Positions 54,601-64,000 of a DNA stretch of 64,000 bases are shown piece by piece; within the stretch, counting starts at the first letter, position 1, and each line of letters opens with the position of its first letter. The notes under the pieces are model-generated. The model saw only the letters and a list, made by a program, of their open reading frames with translations. It was not told the DNA's origin and ran no database searches. The translations under genes were made by a program, and so were the position numbers. The DNA comes from Paralichthys olivaceus (taxonomy: Eukaryota > Chordata > Actinopteri > Pleuronectiformes > Paralichthyidae): positions 18,434,001-18,498,000 of the forward strand of contig NC_091100.1 in assembly GCF_024713975.1 (NCBI RefSeq), read 5' to 3'.

Positions 54601-57600
54601 GTTACTAACAATACTTGCAGAACAAAATGTGGTTGAACAAGGAAAGCCTTTGACAATATATTCAATGATAAGTGGCTTTGCTCAAAACTATCGAGCTAAC
54701 AGTGAACAAGGAATGACTTAAATGTGCACCTTTTTGGATCAGGAGTTACACATGGATGTTGGATATTTAATTGGTCCCTCATTGTAAATTGTTTTTCTAA
54801 ATTAGAAAAATCTTAGATCCACCACTTATCAATGACAATGGACTAAGTCAGCAAAAGCTCCAACACAACCAATTCATTCGATCAGTCCACTAATGAAAAC
54901 ACTTCTCTGTAGAGCCACAAAACAAAAACCTTCACATACGTAGCTTTGATGTTGATGGTGAGATCTTCACTCTCCACATAGAAGAAGGGGCTTGTAGACG
55001 TCAGTTTCACCTCAAAACTGGGCAGCACTAAAACATGAAAAATTGAATATATCAAGTAAGTTTATTGTGTAAGTAAAAATAGATGAATGCTCTGTAGGTT
55101 TTACAGTAAATATCACAGGTAAAAAGGGACTCACCATATTCTTTGACCTCGAACTCTGCAGAGAAGCTCTCCTGTGGGTTGCTGTGGAACTTAGCCACGA
55201 CTTTCCAAAGTCCAGGGCTGCATGCACACACAAACACACACAAAGACACACACAGACATAGACACACACACACACAAACACACACAAAGACACACACAGA
55301 CATAGACACACACACACACACACAAACACACACAAGCAACAATTAGACTTAAAATGTCTGAAAATGACAAATACTGCATCTAAAGTACCCAGGTTGGCCC
55401 TCTAATAAATCATGAAGTCTGTCACTGTTCTGTTAATTCTGTCTATCCAATAGACTCTATATAAAGATAAACAACATGATGCCCCCCCAAATAATTGAAT
55501 TGAACTCAACTGAATTTAATTTCATTGAATTTATTTTAATACTCACCTGACAATTTCAGCAAGTTTGTATTCTCCAGAGTGGATTCCTGATTTCAGAGAG
55601 ACTGGATCAAGAGGTAAAACGATGTCTTCAGGAGTCTAAAAATAAAAATCATTGGGCAACCATTAACAGCGAACCCTGCCACTTATAGTGAAGTATAACA
55701 ACAACAAAGACTTTTCAACAACATCCCTCAGTGTTATCAACTCAATGACGGACACTTGTTCAATTAGTGATGGAAAAACTGTTACAACAGATCCCTCAAA
55801 ACATGAAATGTTACTTTGAGGAACGAGGTCCGCTAAATGTTTTTTGTAATTTTTTTAATCTAGGAATACGTGGGAGACAAAGGTGAAAGATGGGAAATGA
55901 TGTGCCATTGAGCTGATTATAATTATAATTCTTATTACGTGTTAAAATACAAAGTTAAAATTCCATACCACAAACTCAATGGCAATGGAAGCTTCGTTTT
56001 GAATTTGTTCATCCCTCTCTACCGGCTCCATGGTGGGTGTCACTGCAAACATCCTGTAAAGAACTGACAGTAAGAGAGACAGAGGTTTATTTACAGTGCA
56101 GTTGTTCATCAAAAAATAGAAAAAAAAATGCATCAGTCCAGCTGATAGAAATAAATCAGATGATATATTTTACACTGGCCTACATGCAGAAATATGGGTG
56201 AGTTCCTCAGCGCTGAAGTGGTAATGAACTGACCTTTACTGTTGGGGGTGTAGATTGTCTTGTCAGTCTGGATGAAGATGAAGCCAGACTGGAAGGACAC
56301 CAAGACGACTTTCTCCAGCAAGCGGTCGGGGAACTGAGCTTGTAGGTAGACGTACTGCTTCAGTCTGGGGTCTTTGCTGAAGCCTCCAGCAGGGATCTGA
56401 CGGCAGCATGTAGACAAATGAACGTGTGCAAGGAGCATTTCTCTCTGAGGTAGTGATAGAAAATGACGCCATTTAACAGCAACAGTGTTTCACATACCCT
56501 TATTTGTCCAAGTGCCTGGAAGTTTTGCCCACTGGTAAGCGTCACAGATGTGGTTGCCAACCTATTGACCTTGGTCGGATGGTTCATCACGTTGATATCG
56601 ACTTTAATGTCTCCTCCTGTGCAGTCTTGACACTCCACAAAGATGTTTTCTGTCGTTCCTACGCGCAACAAGTTCGGGGCAGACATCACCTTCCTACAGA
56701 ATATAGGAGGGAAAGAAAAAGATAGAAAACATACTGTCATCTATTTGCACGCGCTCACACAGAGAAAATTTGTTTTGGCCCAGACCGTCACACTGCCACT
56801 GTGTAATCCAGCCCATACAGCAAAGAATAATGGCAATTGAGTGGTCTGATCCTATTTGCTAGATCTGGGCAACATCTAAGCCATAGCAATACTGCATGTC
56901 AACCAAAGGTGGCCTGAACTTGTTTTGTGGTATTTGGGCCATATTCACCCTTTACCATGTGCACGGCACGTTTCCAAAAAACGATCCCATTTGCAAGAAG
57001 CAGACTCCTTTCTTTGTCTGACAAGTAGGCATTTTAAAGCTACATCCGCTATGTTTAACAGCTTGCTGTACTATTTTGATTTGACTATGTACTATTAAAT
57101 ACTTTGCCAATTTAAATATTTTACTCACAGACCAAGATGAGCTTTCAATTGTCACTGAAGGTTTATTTGAATTTGGCATGTTGCATATGATTGCGTGAAA
57201 ATATTGGTTATTTAATGAGTAGATTAAAATATAGATACATATAAATTGCTGAAAATGTTTTGTTATGTTCAAGTTTTTAATTAGTCATATTAAAAATTCA
57301 TAATGATTATATATATATTAAAATAGCTGAAAGAAATTGCTTTAGATGCTTAATAAAGACTATAGGTTCAGTGGGGTTAATGATTCATCTAAGTGAATTT
57401 TTTTTCATAGCAGCCTCCTCTCTTTTTCTCTCTTTTTTTTCCTCTGCTTTTCAGGCACCAAACCACTGTCTCAGAGTGTGTGCTAAAGTTTCTATTCATC
57501 TAAATCAGATAAAACAAATTTCATCACGTCTCTGGACTCTGTTTGCTTTGTCTGCTCTGAACTTCTCTCTCCCCGAATACATCAGACTATCCACTTTCAA

Positions 57601-57961
57601 ACCGCTACTCAAAACTCACCTCTTCAGAATTGCCTTCAATCTATAATGTTATGTTTTTTATCCGAGTTCCTTCAAAAGGCTATACAAACAAGATTCATTA
57701 TTATTATTATTAGTCAAAAGATCTGTAATAGTTTATGGGTTCTTTCCTGGTCCATGAACAATTGTTCCACAAAGTTTTGTGGAAACCCGCTCAGTATTTA
57801 TTGGCGTAATCCTGCTGAAAAACAAATGGACAGGGTTGAAAACATAAACTCTCTGGCAGAGGTTAAAAAGGCAGATCTACTCACAGTGGAGCTCCATCAA
57901 CCAGTGAGGCGATAGAGGCAAAGGCCAGCGAGGCCAGCAGCCACAGTTGAGTCCTACCCAT
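39603..57961 (-). CDS. c3: Complement component C3
   Basis: Forty-three coding exons in consistent phase give 4968 nt, 1655 codons plus stop (human 1663). Exons: 57885-57961, 56498-56693, 56234-56396, 55969-56063, 55547-55635, 55135-55217, 54940-55027, 54296-54398, 53957-54077, 53616-53731, 53239-53385, 51847-51946, 51644-51738, 51366-51557, 51042-51197, 50409-50538, 50208-50276, 49813-50010, 49021-49138, 48839-48927, 48585-48724, 47395-47607, 46600-46657, 46418-46507, 46080-46286, 45433-45508, 45142-45301, 44929-45024, 44395-44545, 43639-43724, 43178-43255, 42657-42812, 42489-42551, 42259-42340, 42018-42066, 41835-41925, 41641-41730, 41459-41561, 41091-41180, 40648-40740, 40428-40511, 39862-40006, 39603-39744. 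C3 is the secreted central complement protein; its thioester couples C3b to surfaces. Visible: signal peptide (about residues 1-23), beta-chain macroglobulin domains, RRKR processing site, 77-residue C3a, thioester GCGEQ, His in VAHGEMI 116 residues later, and a C345C domain. All key residues are present, so it appears functional. One intron has a GC donor. Confidence 0.96.
41300..41440 (+). mobile_element. Interspersed repeat family 1, fragment in a c3 intron
   Basis: Contains ACAACTACAGAATGGATTTC, AATGAAACTTGGTGGATGG and CATTATATTTTGGTTCAGAT in family order, ending about 20 nt from exon 41459-41561. Confidence 0.65.
43965..44270 (+). mobile_element. Interspersed repeat family 1, copy in a c3 intron
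   Basis: Contains TTAGCAGGATTACACATTAA, GGCGGGGCATGACAG, CACTTTCTTTGACATG and the tail GGGGACTGTTGGGCTTTGG. It is close to full length and antisense to c3. Confidence 0.75.
45608..45962 (+). mobile_element. MITE-like repeat family 3, near-complete copy in a c3 intron
   Basis: Starts AAGCTGCTTTCAGACATGAA and ends TTCATGTCTGAAAACTGCTT, an inverted repeat of about 19 nt. Internal landmarks are GAGAACGCAAATGTCAGAG, GTTTGTTGATGACGTTTCT and AAGATGTCAAGAGAG. Confidence 0.8.
46080..46286 (-). other. c3: c3 exon encoding the thioester site
   Basis: This exon carries SGCGEQNM, with the thioester Cys at residue 1003 and Gln at 1006 of my model. The matching catalytic His (VAHGEMI, residue 1119) is at the end of exon 45142-45301. 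The 116-residue spacing equals that of human C3 (1010 to 1126), marking a His-type, hydroxyl-reactive C3. Confidence 0.9.
48310..48505. mobile_element. MITE-like repeat family 2, truncated copy in a c3 intron
   Basis: Starts TAAAGGTTCAGTTTGTAAA and includes CCTAGTGATGTTTTCTC and CTCTCTACGGAGGCC, then stops. It ends about 80 nt from exon 48585-48724. Confidence 0.7.
49293..49540 (+). mobile_element. MITE-like repeat family 3, left part in a c3 intron
   Basis: Starts AAGCTGCTTTCAGACACG and shares GAGAACGCAAATGTCCGA and GTTGATGACGTTTCT with the 45608 copy. The right end is missing. Confidence 0.7.
49813..50010 (-). other. c3: c3 exon encoding most of the C3a anaphylatoxin
   Basis: Encodes the six-cysteine anaphylatoxin fold ([29 protein letters not shown]) and ends LDLAR, the convertase cleavage site. 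Following the RRKR site in exon 50208-50276, C3a is exactly 77 residues (663-739), the same length as human C3a. Confidence 0.9.
50208..50276 (-). other. c3: c3 exon with the beta-alpha processing site
   Basis: Encodes [13 protein letters not shown]. The basic tetrapeptide RRKR (residues 659-662) is the furin-type site that separates the beta and alpha chains. Confidence 0.9.
50690..50966 (+). mobile_element. MITE-like repeat family 3, right part in a c3 intron
   Basis: Begins near AAAGCTGTGCCACACATGT and shares AAGATGTCAAGAGAG and the end TTCATGTCTGAAAC with the 45608 copy. It lies inside the intron with a GC donor, ending about 75 nt from it. Confidence 0.65.
51036..51041 (-). other. c3: Non-canonical GC splice donor in c3
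   Basis: The exon 51042-51197 reading ITQKK ends AAAAAG and is followed by GCAATT. No GT nearby preserves the join to VWDIIEKYD at 50538 without an insertion. AG|GCAA fits the GC-AG intron consensus. Confidence 0.7.
55224..55332. repeat. CA-rich array abutting a c3 splice acceptor
   Basis: Mixed CA, CAAA and CAGA units arranged as two tandem blocks of about 50 nt. On the transcript it is UG-rich and ends about six bases from the AG of exon 55135-55217. Confidence 0.93.
57440..57650 (+). mobile_element. LINE 3' fragment in c3 intron 1
   Basis: The plus strand reads [19 protein letters not shown] then RIAFNL and a stop, matching the conserved C-terminal end of CR1/L2/Rex-type LINE proteins. 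It is antisense to c3. Confidence 0.7.
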
Positions 57962-58018
57962 CCTCCTTCCGGATTCTGTTCTGCTGACAATGTAGACTCT
58001 TGCTCTGCTGCTCCCTCC

Positions 58019-58027
58019 TTTTTATCC
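58019..58027 (-). promoter_or_regulatory. c3: c3 TATA-like box
   Basis: GGATAAAAA on the minus strand, about 58 nt upstream of the c3 start codon. It would place the start near 57990, with a short 5' UTR. A GGGAAATTGTG stretch at 58121-58131 resembles an NF-kB or C/EBP half-site; this is weak evidence. Confidence 0.45.
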
Positions 58028-58129
58028 TTTCACCTCCCTCCTCCACGTACTTCAACTCCCCACCAGTTCACCATCCCCTTCCCAAAGCCCTCTGCACACA
58101 TGTCAACACAAACACAACTACACAATTTC

Positions 58130-60400
58130 CCAGCAGCAGTTGAGAAACTGATCAGTTCAGATAAAGGTTATCACCTCTGTGAAGAAAAAGATAAACAAGA
58201 AAATCGATACTGGTCAACATCTGACTTATTGCTAAACATGAATAAACAGGTCATTGCAGAAGCTATTCTGCCTTAGCCATCTACGGACATTGATACTTTT
58301 TTAAATTACACATTTGCTTTTTTTGTTTTGTTTAGAAATTCAATAGTTCTTCTGAGTTTGCTGATTCAGAGCACACACACAATCACACACAAGCTAACAC
58401 ACAGTCACCGACCTTTAGTGGGATGAACAAAGAGTTTCAAAATGTGGGATTTTTTTCCAATTACAATCAGTTTCAAAGGATTATAGTTATTTGATTGTTT
58501 TTATTCTTTATTCAATTATATAATTCTTCATCACAAAATTCCATGGCTCAATGGATTCAATTAGGCCTTGAAGGTGTATTTTTCGATGACTGGATACATC
58601 AAAAGTTTTATCCCATTGTTTTAAAATTATACAATCAGGCTGCAATTATGTGGATACTGAATTAATATCTTTTTAATGGTTATGCTCAGGCACTCAGGAA
58701 TTGTTAAAGGTACAGTTCTTTATGTGTGAAAGGCAAACTCTGGAAAATGTCTACATTTTCAGATTTCTTGTCTGAAAACAGCTTCTGTGCCACAAGGCTC
58801 CATGAAGAAAAGGTGCACAGGCTAGAAAGCCCTACACATATATCTACATCCCATTTACATTATTTTAACAGGTTTTGATCAAACAAAGAGATATTTCCTC
58901 TCAGAGTTGCTGAAATCAACTCGAAATAGGGTTGTGCCCCAACCGATCACTGAAGAAATACTGCCATCCACTGACCACATCTCACAACATGTTGAAACTG
59001 CATATTGTTTGACAACAAGTTAACAATTACATAAATTATGCAATCGTGTTTTGACCATCTCAGGAATATTCCCAAAAATTTGATCCAAATATTAGAGATG
59101 CAGAAACAATCATACATGCTTTTATTACCTTGCGCCTTGATTAATGCAAATTCCTTTTCTCTGGTCTTAATCAGAAAATCTTGAAACGATTGCAGCTTCT
59201 ACAGTTCAATCAATGTTCAGCAGCCAGACTTGTAACTAGAGCCAAGAGACATGATAACATCACACCTGTTTTTACATTGGCTCCCAGTTTTTCTTTTAGA
59301 TTGATTCTAAAATGTATGTTTTTTAAGGCTCTTCAGGAACCAGGCCACCATTTCTAATCTTTTAAGTCCTTTTAATTTACCTCTGCGCAGCTTGAGATCT
59401 GTGGGCAATGGTCTGTGGTCACTTTCTGAATCCAGGCTGAAAACTAGTGGGACAGAGCATTTGCCATCAAGGCCCCAAAGCGCTTGGAATGAGACAATGA
59501 TTATTATTGTTCTTTTATTTCATTTATTATTAACATTGTCATATTATGTATCTCTTTCTGAATTTCAACCAATTCTCTGGTAATGTGTAAATCTTGAGGG
59601 AAAAAATCAATCATGTGTAGGGATCCTCTGCCAAAAGTGGATTTAAATTTGCTTAATAGGGGTGTAGGCTGATTTCAGCCACTGTGTGGTCACATGGATA
59701 AGAAACCTGTAACTATCACCAGTGTTGCTTTAGCTGAAGCTTGTTTTGATTTAAAAGAAATGTTGGTGCTTGACACAGTGTCTTTGTTCTGCACGTCAGC
59801 ATTGCTATTTGGCCATGAGCACAGTTTGTTTGATTACTATTTGAAAGTAGGCCACATGCACAGAGCAGATAGCTCAACTGACAAACTGAACTCAGCACAA
59901 GGCTTCTTCTCTCTAATCATTTATCCCAAGCTTTCATGAGGTCTGATTGATGGGATTGATTTGTATTCTCCAAGGCTGATAATCAATCAGTGAATCCACA
60001 AATATTTTCTGTAGTGAGCTCTGTGAATTATTACAGAAATAAAGACTAGAAAATACTAAAAAGACATGGCAAAAAGAATATGAACGAGAGAAAGATTTAA
60101 GTAACGTGGGGTGAGAGAGCTCAATGCACTGCAAATTCCCATGGAACTTCAGCCAGCTGAGGTTCATCACTTGTTTGTGATTCAGGAAGTTGTCTGTATT
60201 TGCACTTGTTGTCACTTTTTGCAATGCATGTTTAGGCAAATTGATGAAGATGTTTTCTTACTCTTCTATTTGCATGCATTGTCTTGTTTTGAAGTGCGTT
60301 GAGCTCTCCCGGCCACCGTAGATATACACCAGTTTCTGATTAGTGTAGGCCGGACATGTGACTGGGCTCATTTGCATCCGCGCAGGCAGGTGGATGAGGT
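58130..60400. other. Spacer between c3 and crb3
   Basis: No gene recognised. It contains a degraded LINE fragment and a possible short family 3 remnant at about 58690-58800 (ending TTGTCTGAAAACAGCTTC). The remainder is AT-rich unique DNA. Confidence 0.6.
59165..59485 (+). mobile_element. LINE reverse transcriptase fragment
   Basis: With frame breaks it reads CSAARLVTRAKRHDNITPVF then SFRLILKCMFFKALQEPG and later DRAFAIKAPK. This matches the LINE motif series AARLVTR, HITPVL, FKALxxxxP and RAFxxxAP. It is a degraded fragment. Confidence 0.7.
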
Positions 60401-60850
60401 CAGGTGAGGTGAAAATAGTTTCAGCCATGCCGCGACAGGGTGACTCTCCTGCCCGCTGGAGAATGAGTTTCATCGGTCTCCCGGAAATATCTTGCCTTTG
60501 AACCAAAGGGTCGACACTGAAGGGCACGTGGGTGGGACGCTCCACACCTGGCAGGTGAGGCCACTTCATCACACGTTTACCCGCAGTAAAGGTAAACAAA
60601 TAAACACGCAGTCCACGGTCAGAGCTGAAGGTAAAGTGTGTGTCAGCGTCAGGAAGGCTGCAGCAGCTCCGTCTCTCCTCCACCTGTTGGCTCAGGGCAG
60701 CAGCTGGAGCCGCGGCGCACTCACCTGAGCGGCGGAGGAGGAGGAGGCGGCACCGGTCAGACAGGTGCAGCAGGATCTGCCGCATTCCACCGTGCGCAGG
60801 TATGCGTCCGCGCTGTGGTGGCGACACAGAGGTGCTGTGGCATTTGGTTT
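60400..60850 (+). promoter_or_regulatory. crb3: CpG-rich segment, likely crb3 promoter and non-coding exon 1
   Basis: GC-rich DNA 1.8 kb upstream of the crb3 coding exon. CGTGCGCAG|GTATGC at 60799/60800 is a good donor on the plus strand and could end a 5' exon. No signal-peptide-coding ATG was found that clearly joins in frame. Confidence 0.35.
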
Positions 60851-61656
60851 GTCCCACGATTAGAGAGGAAATGAACGTGTAGTGTGTGAGTTAGAGGAGG
60901 TTAACACATTATCGTCACACGAGAAGAAGGAGCTACTCGTCTGTGTCAGGACATTTATGGTGAGGTGATTGTTTGTCCTTTTATCTTTATGGTTTTCACC
61001 AAGTGTTAGTCTGTGGTTTGGGTGTTTACCTATCACAGGAATGTATGTCAGTTTTATAGACCCGCCCACGCACCCATTCTTCGGTGACTGCATGTGTGAG
61101 GGATTCGTCTAATTCAAGCTGCAAACGTATAATTCATATATTTGAGTTGTTCTATGCATTATTTAATGCTCTCAATTTAATACTCATTTATTTTTTAAAT
61201 GTTATTAAATGCAGAAAGATGACAAAGATCACTATTTACCCAAAGCTATAAAAAACTTTCGAGAATCTGAATTGATTACTATTCATTTTCTGTAGCTTTG
61301 TTTGAACTTTCAACTGCAATGACTGATTCATTGAATTAAAGCTGATTAATAAATTAATCATCACCATAAAGCTATACTGATGATTAACTAATTAAATAGT
61401 GTTTCTTTCTGTTGTGCTTTTTGTGAACATAAACTTTTGATGGTGTCACTTACACCTATTTTTCTATTTTCAGTCTAAATGATCAATCTATTATCAATCT
61501 GTGCATTAATCAATTAGAAGAAAAGATAGCTAGTTGCACATGCAGACATGCAGTATACTCCATTTCAGGTTTCTTGGCTTTTTGGTTATAATGGACTCAC
61601 AGCCCTCAACAATTTAATGCAATCCAACAGGCTTGCTGTAAAGACTGCATGTAAGA

Positions 61657-61704
61657 TGTGTGTGTCTGTGTCTGTGTGTCTGTCTGTCTGTCTGTCTGTG
61701 TGTC
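61657..61704. repeat. (TCTG)n/(TG)n simple repeat
   Basis: TG units flanking about six TCTG units. Confidence 0.93.
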
Positions 61705-62289
61705 GGAGAGGTCTGAATTCAGTGGTTACTGTTGAGTCCATACTTTCCCATGTTCCTCCTATAGACAACATCATATCCTGGTGGGATTTTAAACACTATG
61801 CTGCTGTTGTTGTCATGGTTATAACATTATACTCTTGTTCAACATTTAAAGTTGTCTTCCAAGTCAGTGTGAAGAATTGATCAGAACTTTCTACTGCTAT
61901 AAATCCCTCCCACGTCTGGAAAAAGAATATTTACATTACAGTTGTGTTGGTTTCAGGTCTCGTCTTCATTTGCTTTAACCACCAGCACCAACATTTTTTG
62001 ACTTCATTCACTTTCAGAAGTGTATTTTATCGTTAAATGGAAACAATTAAATGTTTAGTAAAAATTTGGTTATGGATTAATTTGTCATTGTCACAATTGT
62101 CATTGTGAAAGAAAAATATTTTTAAAAGACTTTCAAACTTACACATCTTTGTGTTTGGGAGTTGGTTGGCAGGGTTGAGCAAAAACCATGAATGAAAACC
62201 ACAAGACTTGGTGGATAATTGCAGCATAGGTCAGTTAGGGTGTTTACTAGCGGATCCAGTGTTGACCATTCTTCTTGATCTTTATGAAA

Positions 62290-62415
62290 ACAATTAGAAA
62301 TGGCTTTTATGAATGGGTGCAATTCGGTGAAGATTGCCCCAAAAAATCCAGATCTAGTGAATTTCAATATGGTTTCATATGGACTGATGGGCCTTGGTGC
62401 TCTACTGAGCTCTTG
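62290..62415 (+). mobile_element. Interspersed repeat family 1, tail fragment
   Basis: Contains AATCCAGATCTAGTGAATTT, then TATGGTTTCATATGGACTGA and GGGCCTTGGTGCTCTACTGA, the family tail. Confidence 0.6.
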
Positions 62416-62593
62416 TGTTCTTTATGGTCTGAAATTAACTAAATGATTCTTAATGAATCAGATCAATGAATTGATCAGGGAAATACTGATACTGCAGATT
62501 AAGTGATGAGTAGAACCGTCATCAGCTGTACGTGTACCGACCCCTCTGACATCCTGACCTGTGTGTGACTCCCTCCCCCAGGTCTCTATCACC

Positions 62594-62818
62594 ATGGCGA
62601 TGCAGGTGTCGATGCCCCCTGCGGTGTCAGTATTCGTCTCCACCGGACTCTCCCTACTCAGTTTGACGCTGCTGCTGCTGCTGTGTGTCATCAGGAAGAA
62701 ACGGAGGATGGAGGGAACATACAGGCCCAGTGCGGAGGAGAGGAAACAGACAGGAGCAGCAGGATCTGAGAAACCTGGCCTGCCTCTGCCGCTGCCCAAA
62801 GAGGAACGACTCATATGA
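62594..62818 (+). CDS. crb3: Crumbs homologue 3 (short, single coding exon)
   Basis: The open frame from ATG 62594 encodes 74 residues. CRB3 is a small apical membrane protein that recruits Pals1/Patj and Par6 to set epithelial polarity and tight junctions. About seven residues precede a hydrophobic span (about 8-33, ending LTLLLLLCVI), then a basic stop-transfer RKKRRM, the FERM-binding motif EGTYRPSAEE, a Pro-rich linker, and the C-terminal PDZ ligand EERLI, which marks the CRB3A form. The start is chosen for its strong Kozak context (ATCACCATGG) just after a splice acceptor at 62580. The frame is open through the acceptor, so an upstream exon could add a signal peptide and ectodomain that I did not find. 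It lies on the opposite strand to c3, with the two start codons facing away from each other. Confidence 0.85.
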   Translation: MAMQVSMPPAVSVFVSTGLSLLSLTLLLLLCVIRKKRRMEGTYRPSAEERKQTGAAGSEKPGLPLPLPKEERLI

Positions 62819-63048
62819 TAGAAGTGGCCTTGCATGCCTTCTCTCCTCTGTCACTGTGTAAACCTGTGGATAGATTCCTGCTGGTTTCTAATGTAGTGCT
62901 GCTGCTAATCTGAGATCATCCACGTTTGTGTTCTGCACCAGGAATCTTCACATAACATTTTGTGCTGCACCTTTTCATCCCCGGTGATGACACATAGACT
63001 GAACAGACTGTCCAGCACATGTGTCACTGCATGAGAAGAGGAAATATG

Positions 63049-63088
63049 TCATGAGTTAATATTCCCTCATGAGTTAATATTCCCTCAT
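63049..63088. repeat. 18-bp tandem duplication in the crb3 3' region
   Basis: TCATGAGTTAATATTCCC occurs twice head to tail (63049-63066 and 63067-63084), followed by the first four bases of a third unit. Confidence 0.9.
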
Positions 63089-63307
63089 CTTAACTAGTTA
63101 CTCCCTTTATCTGCCACATGAGGGATATGAGCTTAAGTATATTTTGTATTTGTACAGAGGTCACTGTAATTGTATATTTATAATGTGTATAAAAATGTAT
63201 AAAACATGTCTAGAGGAAGAATATTGATTAAAAGACACTAACAATGCACTTTTAAGTCCGCTCAATTTCATAGAAAAACTCAAAATCAGTGTTCACAGTG
63301 TTCTGTA

Positions 63308-63313
63308 AATAAA
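63308..63313 (+). terminator. crb3: Candidate crb3 poly(A) signal AATAAA
   Basis: AATAAA about 490 nt beyond the crb3 stop codon, in the context CTGTAAATAAACCAAC. An ATTAAA at about 63226 is an alternative. The remaining DNA to the right edge shows no gene. Confidence 0.5.
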
Positions 63314-63869
63314 CCAACAATGTGCACACCCAGTGCTGCAGCTCTTTCTGTTTATTATTACCAAAGTTACCAAATATGAGGTTATTATCCTCAGCGTTTG
63401 TCTGTTTTCTCTTGGCATTAGCTCATGGAGACTTTCAAACACATGCGGTTGTATAATACTCAAACTTGTGTATCTGACAAGCTGTAGCTGATACTGTATG
63501 TAAACCACTCAGTGTCCTCACTGTTTAGAAATTCATTTATTTCTTGTGTTTAGCCGTGGTTCCAGTCCTCTCCGTCAAGTAAACTAGGTTCATATTATTC
63601 AAAAATTAGTTAAAATATTCTCACGATTTATCACCTGACCGTTTGTGTCGCCAAGAATGAGTTTGTTGACCTGAGCCACACGGTGCTGTAGTTTATTTTG
63701 ACTTGATAACACATAATGTAACTGCAGCTGAAAATGGATGTCAATACAGCAAATTAACTCTAGTATGTGAAACGTTTAACTAAAAAGTGCTCCACTGTTC
63801 TTGGTGCCTTTTTTCAAAAGTAAAAATATATATTTGTCCCAATTTTTTTTGCATCAGCGACAGTTTTCA

Positions 63870-64000
63870 GGTTGTCTGTCCCATTCTTGTGAACACGATA
63901 TCTCAAGAATGTCTTGAAATGTCATGAAGAATGAGCTGGTTACAGTTGGGTCAAAGGTCGAGGTCAGTGTGAACTCTGACCATGTTCGACCATGTGAATG
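63870..64000 (+). mobile_element. Interspersed repeat family 4, copy cut by the window edge
   Basis: Contains GTGAACACGATATCTCAAGA and GGTCAAAGGTCGAGGTCAGT, text I associate with a very common teleost repeat. It also resembles the reversed copy at 8160-8450. Confidence 0.6.

Larger units (their letters stand above)
60851..62593 (+). other. Probable crb3 intron
   Basis: AT-rich DNA with no recognised exon. It contains a TCTG array and a family 1 fragment. The acceptor CTCCCCCAG at 62580 ends it. Confidence 0.4.

Noticed and set aside
39603-57961. c3 as a pseudogene because one intron lacks a GT donor
   Set aside because: All 43 exons join in phase without stops, key residues are intact, and the donor fits the minor GC-AG class.

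Overview
This window is vertebrate nuclear DNA, most likely from a ray-finned fish (teleost, probably percomorph). The support is: intron-rich genes with GT-AG splice sites, long (CA)n/(TG)n arrays, AT-rich intergenic DNA broken by CpG-rich promoters, and interspersed repeats typical of teleosts. I recognise six protein-coding genes. Five are on the minus strand and one is on the plus strand. Exons were assembled by eye from splice signals, reading phase and protein family similarity; no alignment was run.

Layout from left to right. 191-3345 (-): 5' part of a divergent VCP/p97-like AAA ATPase gene, running off the left edge. 3346-6459: intergenic, with repeats and a degenerate telomere-like tract. 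6460-13197 (-): samd1, a CpG-DNA-binding chromatin protein with an N-terminal winged helix and a C-terminal SAM domain, starting in a CpG island. 13198-17445: samd1 promoter and a probable long prkaca 3' UTR. 17446-29458 (-): prkaca, the PKA catalytic subunit, complete at 351 codons in 11 coding exons. 29459-32861: prkaca CpG promoter, intergenic DNA and asf1b 3' UTR. 32862-37482 (-): asf1b, a histone H3-H4 chaperone, 199 codons. 39603-57961 (-): complement C3, 43 coding exons and 1655 codons, with processing site, C3a, thioester and catalytic His all intact. 62594-62818 (+): short Crumbs3-like gene with one membrane span, the FERM-binding motif and the C-terminal ERLI PDZ ligand.

The genes are not an operon and share no single pathway. 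From established knowledge, SAMD1-PRKACA-ASF1B are neighbours on human 19p13.1, and C3 and CRB3 lie on 19p13.3, so the block looks like ancient vertebrate linkage. The VCP-like gene is the exception, because human VCP is on chromosome 9.

I found no undescribed multi-gene system. The observations most worth checking are: three splice acceptors whose polypyrimidine tract is replaced by long TG microsatellites, including the prkaca catalytic-loop exon; the divergent VCP paralogue with changes at two well-studied positions; a GC-AG intron in c3; loss of the PKA Ser10 site; a promoter-like array inside asf1b intron 1; a near-palindromic RFX X-box; and several MITE-like families, one of which has every copy in the same orientation.
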